This document shows positions 55,582 to 64,000 of a stretch of DNA of 64,000 bases, in pieces. Location: assembly GCA_965153455.1 (NCBI GenBank), contig OZ234493.1, positions 20,822,213-20,886,212 on the forward strand. The letters run 5' to 3'. Each line of letters opens with the position of its first letter. Positions within the stretch are counted from its first letter, which is position 1. The notes under the pieces were generated by a model. That model made no database searches. It was not told where the DNA came from and worked only from the letters and a program-made list of their open reading frames with translations. The position numbers and the translations under genes are program-made. Origin of the DNA: Sphagnum compactum. Taxonomy: Eukaryota > Bryophyta > Sphagnopsida > Sphagnales.

Positions 55582-57573
55582 GTTAGTAGGGTATGTAATT
55601 AATAGGGTAGCTAGGTTAGTAGGGTAGGTGGTTAGTACAGTAGCTAGGTTAATAGGATAACTAGTTTTTAGGGTAGCTATGTCAGTAAGGGATAAGAAAT
55701 AAGGTACAAAATGCAGGTATTGCATTTAGGGTAGGATCTTCGTATAAAGAAGAAGCTTAAACCCCACATGCTTATTTTTGGTGTGACCCAAAATGCAGGT
55801 ATTGCATTTAGGGTAGGATCTTCATATAAAGAAAACTTAAACCTTACATGCGTCCTTTCGGAGTGGCCTAAATTGCAGGTATTACATTTAGGGTTGGGTT
55901 ATTTCAAAGTGATTTTGCATGTGCATATTGTGTTTAGGGCTAGGTCTTCACTTAAAGGTATCCAAACCATTTAGATGGGTTTTTTTGAAACATGGTTATT
56001 GCATTTAGGCTTGTTTTTTCATTTCAACTTGAAATACCCCACCTTATACTTACCTCTACCAACTGGAATTTTGGGGTTTCATTGCAATACCTACAGCCGT
56101 ACTGACCTTTACCAACTGGAATTTTGGGGTATTACTTGCACTTGTATTTATTTTTACCAATTGGGATTTTGGGGCCTAATTATAATACCTGCATTTAACA
56201 CATTATCCTTGTGTTTTTTCATTTCACACTTTTTGTGTTTATTACTTGGAAATAATAATAAACTTTGTGCCATATTAGACTTAATGTGTGTGTTGAATAC
56301 ATGATGTTCAAAGAATTTGGGCTATGGTTTCCTCCATACAAAATTGATTCTAAAACAAAAAATTTAGTGCCAATGGCAACAATCTTGATTAGTAATTGAG
56401 ACATTTATTAAAGTAAAATATTAGTTTTGAAATATATGAACCAAATTCCTATACATTAAATCATAAAACATAACCCTACAAATCCAAATGATATTTTGCC
56501 ATAAGCCTTATTACAACCCTAACTATACAAATTCTAACAAAAAAAAGATTTAGTGATATATGCCCTAAACCCAAAAAACTATACAAACGATACAAATCAT
56601 ATAATATGCAAAATAAACAAATTTAAAAGAACATAGGAAAAAATTTAGAAACCAAAATTCAAAGGTTTTAAATTATAAATATTTATTAATTGAAAGAAAC
56701 TATGTTAATCTTTAAAAATAATCAAATAAATTTCGTACAAAACCAAAAAAGAAGATACGTCTTTTACCTTTATGTGATTTTTCCAACCTAATTTTTCCAC
56801 TCTTTTTGAAGAAGGTATAAAATGCAATTGTATTACTTCACATATGTGTAAACCCTAAATATTCCCCCCGAAATCTAACCTACTTTAAATTAATTACTAT
56901 ACATTTATGAAAAACTTATCAATTAATTTATGTGTCTCAACCCTAAACGTAATGGTTAAGTTAGTAGGGTATGTAATTAATAGAGTAGTTAGGTTAATAG
57001 GGTAGGTGGTTAGTACAGTAGCTTGGTTAGTGGTGTGACCCAAAATGCAAGTATTGCATTTAGGGTATGATCTTTGTATAAAGATGCTTACACCCCACAT
57101 GCGTGTTTTCGAAATGGCCCAAAATGCAAGTATTGCATTTAAGGTAGGATCTTCGTATAAAGTAGCTTGAACCCCACATGCGTACTTTCGAAATGGCCCA
57201 AAATGCAAGTATTGCATTTAGGATAGGGTGTGTAATTAATAGGGTAGCTAGGTTAGTAGGGTGGGTGGTTAGTATAATAGCTAGGTCAATAGGATAACTA
57301 GTTATTAGGGTAGCTGTGTCAGTAGGGGATAATAAATAAGGTACCAAGGTTGGTGCAATACTTATGAAGGTAGAAAAGTGAGCAGGGTAGCTCTGTGTGA
57401 GGTCAGGTCCTGGGAAAAACGACCAAGAACCAAAAAGAAAAAAGTACAATGGTCAGCAGTAAAAAGAACTGGATTGTCATGAACCCCATCCGGCGCCGAA
57501 TGAAAAAACGCAACCCATCCAGTGGACAGAACGGCCAACTGGTGCATTGGTGGTTGTTAATTCACTCTGGCCC
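55582..57573 (+). other. Right part of copy B: second body copy lacking transposase
   Basis: After the retrotransposon come GTTAGTAGGG repeats (55582-55690), ~80 bp repeats (55700-55870), a block (55880-56390) matching 44700-45215, an AT-rich ~400 bp stretch where the transposase would be, a block (56800-56960) matching 49030-49160, more ~80 bp repeats (57040-57230) and the TIR. This looks like a tandemly duplicated, internally deleted version of the preceding segment. Confidence 0.7.
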
Positions 57574-57622
57574 TACTCATGGAGGGCCAGAGTGAACCAG
57601 CAGCCACCAATGCACCAGTTGG
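57535..57622. repeat. Tail-to-tail TIR junction of copies B and C
   Basis: The right TIR of copy B ends at 57573 (CACTCTGGCCC); ten bases (TACTCATGGA) follow; the TIR of copy C begins at 57584 (GGGCCAGAGTGAACCAGC). The two arms are inverted copies and continue to match far into both elements. Confidence 0.9.
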
Positions 57623-57904
57623 CCGTTCTGTCCACTGGATGCCTTGCATTTTTTCATTCGGCGCCGGATGGGGTTCATGACAGTCCATTTCTTTTTGCTG
57701 CTGACCATTGTACTTTTTTTTTTGGTTCTTGCTCGTTTTTCCCTGCACCTGACCTCACACATAGCTACCCTCCTCACTTTTCTACCCTGTTCACTTTTCT
57801 ACCTAGCTACTGTACTCACCACCTACCCTACTAACCTAGCTACTGTACTCACCACCTACCCTACTAACCTAACTACCCTATTAATTACATACCCTACCCT
57901 AAAA

Positions 57905-58260
57905 ACCCTACCCTAAATGCAATACCTGCATTTTGGGCCATTTCGAAAGTACGCATGTGGGGTTCAAGCTTTCTTTATACAAAGATCCTACCCTAAATGC
58001 AATACCTACATTTTGGGCCATTTCGAAAGTACGCATGTGGGGTTCAAGCTTTCTTTATACAAAGATCCTACCCTAAATGCAATACCTACATTTTGGGCCA
58101 TTTCGAAAGTACGCATGTGGGGTTCAAGCTTTCTTTATACAAATATCCTACCCTAAATGCAATACCTGCATTTTGGGCCATTTCGAAAGTACACATGTGG
58201 GGTTTAAGCATTTCTTTATACAAAAATCATACCCTAAATGCAATACTTACATTTTGGGTC
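57905..58260. repeat. 80 bp tandem repeat in copy C, near-identical units
   Basis: Units of GCAATACCTACATTTTGGGC, CATTTCGAAAGTACGCATGT, GGGGTTCAAGCTTTCTTTAT, ACAAAGATCCTACCCTAAAT start near 57920, 58000, 58080 and 58160 and are almost identical. The 80-base period shifts the reading frame each turn, so the MQYLHFGPFRKYACG-type frames are not genes. Confidence 0.92.
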
Positions 58261-58329
58261 ACACCACTAACCAAGCTATTGTACTAACCACCTACCCTAC
58301 TAACCTAGCTACTCTATTAATTACATACC

Positions 58330-61300
58330 CTACTAACTTAACCATTAAGTTTAGGGTTGAGACACATAAATTAATTGATAAGTTTTTCATAAATGTATAG
58401 TAATTATTTAAAAGTAAGCTAAATTTGGGGGGAAATTTTTAAGGTTTACACACATGTGAAGTAATACAATTGCATTTTATACCTTCTTCAAAAAGAGTGG
58501 AAAAATTAGGTTGGAAAAATCACACAAAGGTAAAAGACATATCTTCTTTTTTGGTTTTGTACGAAATTTATTTGATTATTTTTAAAGATTAACGTATTTT
58601 CTTTCAGTTAATAAATATTTATAATTTAAAACCTTTGAATTTTGGTTTCTAATTTTTTTCCTTTGTTCTTTTAAATTTGTTTATTTTGCATTATATGATT
58701 TGTATAGTTTGTATAGTTTTTTGGGTTTAGGGCATATATCATTAAATCTTCTTTTTGTTAGGGTTTGTATAATTAGGGTTGTAATAAACCTTATGTCAAA
58801 ATATCATTTGGATTTGTAAGGTTATGCTTTATGATTTAATGTATAGGAATTTGGTTCATATATTTCAAAACTGATATTTTACTTTAATAAATGTCTCAAT
58901 TACTAATCAAGATTGTTGCCATTGGCACTAAATTTTTTGTTTTAGAATCAATTTTGTATGGAGGAAACCATACCCCAAATTATTTGAACATCATGTATTC
59001 AACACACACATGAAGTCTAATATGGCACAAAGGTTATTATTGTTTCCAAGTAATAAGCACAAAAAGTGTGAAATGCAAAAACACAAGGATAATGATAATA
59101 TTAGTGTTAGATGCAGGTATTATAACTAGGCCCCAAAATCCCAGTTGGTAAAAGTAAGTATAATTGCAAGTATTGCAATCATGCCCCAAAATTCCAGTTT
59201 GTAAAGGTAAGTACGGATGTAGGTATTGCAATGAAACCCCAACATTCCAGTTAGTAGAAGTAAGTATAAGTTCAGGTATTGCAAGTTTAAATGAAAAACA
59301 AGCCTAAATGCAATACCCACACGTTTAAAAAAAAAACCCATCTAAATGGTTTGGATACCCTTAAGTGAAGACCTAGCCCTAAACACAATATGTAGACGCA
59401 AAGTCACTTTGAAAAAACCTTACCCTAAATGCAATACCTGCATTTTGGGCCATTTCGAAAGTACCCATGTGGGTTTAAACATCTTTATACGAAGATCCTA
59501 CCCTAAATGCAATACCTGCACTTTGGGTCACACAAAAAATATGCATGTGGGGTTTAAGCCTTCTTTAAATGAAGATCCTACCCTAAATGCAATACGTGCA
59601 TTTTGGGTCATTTTAAAATAATTAGTTAATTTCAAAATCATATGCTAACAAAGGTGTGTATGGAGGTTGGGGTTGTTGATTAGGAATCCATGATTCTTAT
59701 TTTTTTTCATGAATTTGAAAAGAGGTTCTATTGTTTATGGAACAAATAGTACAATGACAATTGTGATCAAGCTTATTTTAGTGTAAGAAATTTTCATGAA
59801 AAAGTTGAACTTGCAATCTATAACATGGAATAATTATCTTAAATAGTGATTCCAATAACTTATTAAAACAAAAATATACTAAAGTTAATTAATCAAATAT
59901 CAAATTAATTAATCTGATTAAATCCAGCTTTTTATTTTCAAGTAAATAAATTTAAGCCAAATCATTAGTTAATTATATTAAATAAATAAATGATTATCTA
60001 ATTCTTCATAATTAATCATTTAAATTATCTAAAATAATGGTCTATTAATTATTTAATTATATGACAAATTTTATTGATAATTCATTAATTATCATAAATA
60101 TATTATATTAAATTGGCCGAAATGTTTTAGGGTTTAGACATATGTGAAACAATACAATTTCATTCTATATCTTCCTAAAAGAGATTGGGAAAATTAGGTT
60201 GGAGTTATCACACAAAGGTAAAAAACAAACCTTATGTGAAAATCCAACCCTAAATGCAATACAAAGTTTGTCAAGATCAAAAAAAAAAAGTTCAAGCTTA
60301 AATATTTTTCAACGATGTTCATATTTTTTTTCCCCTTTTAAAGTTGTATATTCATACTAAAAACATAAATATAAAGTCTTTAATTTAACAAGATTTTAAA
60401 TTATGTTTAAAAAAAATTCAAAGCACGTAATTTTCTACTTTCTTCTTTTCTGTTTCACATAATAATAAAAATGATCTCTCCCATATATTAATCCTATGTT
60501 TAATTGATATTTTAATTTATACTTTTCTGATATATAGTAAATAATTTCTTGGTTAAAATATTCATATAGTGGGTCAAAAATATTTTATATTTTATAGATA
60601 TATAACACAAGTCCTTATGTAAACTTTATTTTTTATGATGTATAATATTGGTTTAAATATTGGTCCAAATATATTGTTATTTATAACACCTAATATATAA
60701 ATAATGATATTATGGAATTATACTATTGATCCAAATCAATACATATAATATTTTAGGGTTTAGGGTTGGGTTTTCATAGGTTAGGGTTGGGTAAACCCTA
60801 GAACCCTAATCCCTACAAATATAGCTATTTGTTAAGTAACCTAATTAACTACCTGATAGGCTACCTACTTAATATAGGCCTATTATGTAATTTATTCATT
60901 AATGTAAGCTTTCTAAATTAATATCTTAGATGGTCTATGTAGGTATTGAAGGTGATTGAATGTATTAAGTAAACCTACTAGTCATATAGGTAATATACTA
61001 GCCTAGGCGACGTAAGCCTAATAAACATTTATGATAGTTTAATGTCTAATCCTTATTGTGTTATAACATTTTAAATTTGAACTAAAAGAATTTATCAAAA
61101 AGAAAGCACATTTTTCCATATAATTGTTATAAGTATATACTATTGGAGTATGATTCAAATTTAGAATTTGGGAAACCCTAAATTAATTAACAATTTTTTT
61201 ACAAATTAATAGTAAATAAAATAAATCTACGGTGCATTATAGGGGGAATTTTATATGTAAAAAAATGCAATACATATTTTTAAAGAAATTGAAAAAGATC

Positions 61301-61830
61301 AGCTTGGAGATTAACAAATGGTAAAAGACATACCTTCTTTTGTGTTTTGTCACAAGTTTTATTTAATTATTAAACATTATGGCTAAATTTACAAATGGTG
61401 AAAGTAAGTATGTGTGTGGATATTGCAAAATTATATGAAACCTTAACCCTAAATGCAATAGTCATATTCATGTTTATTTGAAAATAACCCATAGGTGAAT
61501 AAGGTAAAACCTACAATGAAAGGGCAACCTTAAATGTAATACCCACATGTAAGGTCGCTTTGAAATACCCAATATGTAGTTTGGGTGCGCCTTTGAATGA
61601 AGACCAAGGCCTAGATAAAATACCTACATGCAAGATCATATTGAAATAATACGTAGGTGATTGAAGGAAACCATATGTGAAGACCCTAAACCCTCAATGC
61701 AATACTCGCATGTAATGTCATTTCAAAAGTGGCCTGGGTACCAAAATTATGTCTTTTTATATACCCAAAATTAATTATTATTCTAAATTAATTTTATTAC
61801 AAAATGTAAGTTTCATAGTGAATGTAAAAA
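58330..61830. other. AT-rich body of copy C
   Basis: No gene is supported. It contains the inverted equivalents of the body blocks of copy B (58330-58510, 58880-59420), two ~80 bp repeat units (59420-59610), 53 bp repeats (59105-59285), and a stretch at 60740-60800 with TTTAGGG-type telomere-like motifs. 60800-61380 has no counterpart I can see in the other copies. Confidence 0.55.
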
Positions 61831-62265
61831 CCAGCACCTATTATGGGACCTACATGCGAGTATTGCAAGAGATGGAAAAAAGACCAGGGGTTATATGGGA
61901 ACTATATGCGGGTATTGTAAGGAATGTTTAAAAAACCCAGTGGCTATTATGGGACCAATATGCGGGTATTGCAAGGAATGAAGACTATCAGCAATTTTTG
62001 GGACCTATATGCGGGTATTGCAACAAATGAAGACTATCTGCAATTTTTGGGACCTATATGCGGGTATTGCAACAAATGAAGACTATCTGCAATTTTTGGG
62101 ACCTATATGCGGGTATTGCAACAAATGAAGACTATCTGCAATTTTTGGGACCTATATGCGGGTATTGCAAGGAATGTTTATAAAACCCAGTGGTTATTAT
62201 GGGACCTATATGCGGGTATTGCAACGAATGCAAAATGCATATGGCTATTTTGGACCTATATGTGG
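61830..62265. repeat. TATGCGGGTATTGCA minisatellite in copy C
   Basis: Units of about 49-60 bp. At 61985-62165 a 49-bp version (GGGTATTGCAACAAATGAAG, ACTATCTGCAATTTTTGGGA, CCTATATGC) repeats three times without change, so this is a recent local expansion. Confidence 0.88.
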
Positions 62266-62678
62266 GTATTGCATTTTTGAAAATGGAGTTCATAATAGAG
62301 AATGATGTAGGTATTATATGTTTAAAATGTGTGGATTGTTTTAAAAGTCTTCAGGTGATGTGAGTCGTATTATATTAGATATAAGTATTGCATAATGTTC
62401 ATTTTGATCTTTGGTTTGATTCTTACATCTCCAGTACTAAAAAAATTATGACAAAGAAGACATATATGATTAACCATATACCCATCAACAAGTGTGAGTA
62501 CAAGGTGCTATTATATTGAAAAAAGATGTACAAAAATGGGTGCATGAAAGATTACTAAAGAACCTATTGAAAAAAAAATGTTGGTTCTCTATAACATATC
62601 AAAGGATTCAAGTTCAAAATTGGGTAGTCCAAAAAATGAAAGGGTTACAAAACCTAATTAATTATATAAAGTGAAACC

Positions 62679-64000
62679 CTAACACATATCACTATCTACA
62701 ATCCCGTGTTTAGCGCGGTATGCAGCTGCTGCATTTGCAGCCTTTGCTGCATGACGAGCAGTGTACAAATGTCGGCATTGCATCTTTACTTGAATTGCAT
62801 TTGCAACAAACTGGGCCTTTGTTTGGTCCTGCACCCTGTAAACACCCAAAAATCACAAAATTAACCCTAAACACACCTTGGATGAAATACAATAAAAAAA
62901 CAATAAACATTACTTATTATTGTTTCTTACCTTCCATGAATCATTCTAGATTCATGAAAATCCAAAACATCTCCCAGCTGTTTTTTCCGAGATGTTTTAC
63001 TGGACTCTCGCTCCCAGTTCTTCACATCCCATGCCGTCTTTAATTCTCGTGCATATGCACAACGGGTGGATCGGATCGTCCCCTGTAAGTCTTCATCCTT
63101 CTCCATTCGTACAATTGCATCTGGTGCCACACTGCCCACGCCCCAAGCATTGAAGCCCAAAACCTTCAACAATTGTTCTTGGGCTAATTTGACCAAAGCA
63201 GGTTTTGGCAATGGTGGACACTGTTTTGCAATAACCACCAGGTGATTCCACTCGCGCTCTGCTTTGGCACGAGCACGACCAACAACTTTCTGGTCATTCC
63301 TCCTTTGAATAGCCATCGCATTTCCCAAAATGCGAGCGTTCATCTTGGCATGGTCCTGATGTCGAGGACCTCCTGTAGCAGTTGAAGGCTTACCAGGTTT
63401 GGACTTTTCTGCCACCAAACCATGTGCCTCCTTCAGATGCTTGGTCAATAGCCATTTTGCACAATATGCCACAGTGTAATTGCCGACTCTGCACTTCCAT
63501 ATAGACCCAACCTTTGTCCATTCCTTATCCTTCCGAGCCAAATTAGCTGGACAAACAAGTGCAAGTGGTTGAGAAGCTTGCTCAGTTTCTAGTTCCAATC
63601 CTAAACTCAAAAAATGAAAGTTCAAAAAACAGAATGCAGGTATTGCAAAACATCAAATCACAAAATCACATACTACTCCTATAAACATGAACTGTTTTAA
63701 GGTATTGCAGTAAAAAAAATTTGACAAAAAAATTCCCGCACCTTCCAACAAATGATGGAAGGTGCGGATATAATTAAACTTCAAGAAAACTTGTACAATG
63801 TTATTAATCTGTAATTAATCTAATGTCCTATCTTCTAATGTCCACAAATTCTAAAACAATCTATACCAATGCTATCCTTGTGTTTCAATTTTGATAGAGC
63901 ACAATTTTTTTCACCAATTTCCTGATCTGATGCAGCAACACTTCGATCATCAATTGCTTCATTTAATGTAGCGACATTTTGTTGGGCAGTTGCTGCATTT
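62679..64000 (-). CDS. ORF1 zinc-finger protein of copy C, open in all visible exons (5' partial)
   Basis: Three exons with GT-AG borders and matching phases: >64000-63867, 63600-62931 and 62835-62679 (TAG). Exon 1 shows the DEAI..-type repeats (VATLNEAIDDRSVAASDQEI) and stays open where copies A and B have stops. Exon 2 carries the C2H2 finger WKCRVGNYTVAYCAKWLLTK; the second metal ligand of copies A and B (GTC) is Tyr here, so zinc binding may use another residue or be lost. It is followed by HLKEAHGL, basic RARAKAEREW and RSTRCAYARELKT. Exon 3 encodes an Ala-rich helix ARHAAKAANAAAAYRAKHG. I do not know this family. A transposon-encoded DNA-binding accessory protein is inferred. Confidence 0.72.
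63736..63767. other. Perfect 12-bp hairpin in the ORF1 intron (copy C)
   Basis: CCGCACCTTCCA (63736-63747) pairs with TGGAAGGTGCGG (63756-63767) across an 8-base loop, inside the first visible intron of ORF1, as in copy B. Confidence 0.9.

Larger units (their letters stand above)
49468..55586 (-). mobile_element. Ty3-type chromovirus retrotransposon inserted in copy B
   Basis: LTRs are at 49473-49665 and 55352-55581. The left one reads TGTTATGG...CATGACA; the right one starts TATTATGG, one base off. A 5-bp target duplication, GTTAG, sits at 49468-49472 and 55582-55586. The coding strand is minus: gag, zinc knuckle, protease, RT, RNase H, integrase and C-terminal chromodomain, which places it in the chromovirus branch. 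A polypurine tract (GAGGAGAGGA on the minus strand) abuts the 49665 LTR. Two in-frame stops and frame breaks make this copy inactive. The host sequence rejoins cleanly across the insertion. Confidence 0.95.
39171..57573 (+). mobile_element. Large Mutator-like TIR transposon, copy B, with nested retrotransposon
   Basis: Left TIR at 39171 (GGGCTGGAGTGAACCAGC) and right TIR ending at 57573 (GTTAATTCACTCTGGCCC, the complement of GGGCCAGAGTGAA). The inverted ends share about 39 bases and then differ. Order inside: low-complexity tract, palindrome array, ORF1 (plus), minisatellites, transposase (minus, convergent), a Ty3 element (49473-55581), then a second, transposase-less copy of the flanking body and the right end. 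Removing the Ty3 insertion leaves about 12.3 kb. A target duplication is uncertain: the flanks TATCCATGA and TACTCATGG share only six of nine bases. Confidence 0.75.
57584..64000 (-). mobile_element. TIR DNA transposon, copy C (inverted, 5' end off the window)
   Basis: Read on the minus strand: ORF1 (from beyond 64000 to 62679), minisatellite (62265-61830), AT-rich body, ~80 bp repeats, 53 bp repeats, body blocks and TIR at 57584. It lacks a transposase gene in the visible part. The palindrome array expected upstream of ORF1 would lie beyond the window. Confidence 0.8.

Noticed and set aside
57905-58260. CRISPR-like look of regular ~80 bp repeats
   Set aside because: Whole units are repeated with no unique spacers, and the context is a plant nuclear transposon.
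57917-58400. Open frames starting MQYLHFGPFRKYACG, three overlapping copies
   Set aside because: They follow the 80-bp repeat, whose period shifts frame each unit. The 'protein' is repeat translated in rotating frames.
1-64000. tRNA and rRNA genes
   Set aside because: No segment with a convincing T-arm plus cloverleaf or conserved rRNA blocks was noticed by eye; a covariance-model scan was not possible.

Overview
This is a nuclear window from a land plant. The evidence is a clade II-like TGA bZIP gene, a plastid-type rubredoxin gene with a transit-like N-terminus, a phenylcoumaran benzylic ether / leucoanthocyanidin reductase-type gene, GT-AG introns, plant telomere-type TTTAGGG motifs, and a large load of Mutator-like and Ty3 transposons. 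Genes are sparse (about one per 10 kb in the left 37 kb) and the spacers are AT-rich and full of local tandem repeats. This suggests a large, repeat-rich genome, perhaps a non-seed plant such as a fern or lycophyte, but the species cannot be fixed from sequence alone.

Left part (1-38 kb). Five host genes can be supported. They are a TGA factor (minus, 3' end off the window), a rubredoxin (minus, 15603-17767, four exons reconstructed), a METTL2/6/8-type tRNA methyltransferase (plus, 21779-23293, no intron), an EEF1AKMT1/N6AMT2-like methyltransferase (minus, 24317-24919) and an NmrA-type NAD(P)H reductase (minus, 34443-36362, five exons). The space between them holds microsatellites, a dispersed repeat family (copies at 4250, 18141 and 19425), a strong hairpin at 18855-18916, a 60-63 bp satellite at 20130-20930 and about 7 kb of AT-rich DNA with nothing recognisable.

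Right part (27.4-64 kb). Most of this is one family of large terminal-inverted-repeat DNA transposons, nested and rearranged around the reductase gene. The shared architecture is: TIR (GGGCCAGAGTGAACCAGC...), a GGTAGG/AGCTC-rich tract, a 1 kb array of alternating palindromes, a spliced C2H2 zinc-finger gene (ORF1), minisatellites built on a GCAATACC(Y)RCAT core, and the other TIR. One copy (39171-57573) also carries, convergent to ORF1, a Mutator-like transposase gene with DDE residues and a SWIM finger, and is interrupted by a 6.1 kb Ty3 chromovirus (49473-55581; GTTAG target duplication). A second copy is split by an apparent inversion (27385-30952 and 31139-33881). A third (57584 to beyond 64000, minus) has an ORF1 that is open through three exons and joins the second element tail-to-tail across a 10 bp spacer.

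The convergent layout of transposase and accessory gene resembles that of maize MuDR, but ORF1 is not recognisably mudrB. The ORF1 protein, its intronic hairpin and the palindrome array are the best candidates for undescribed biology here.
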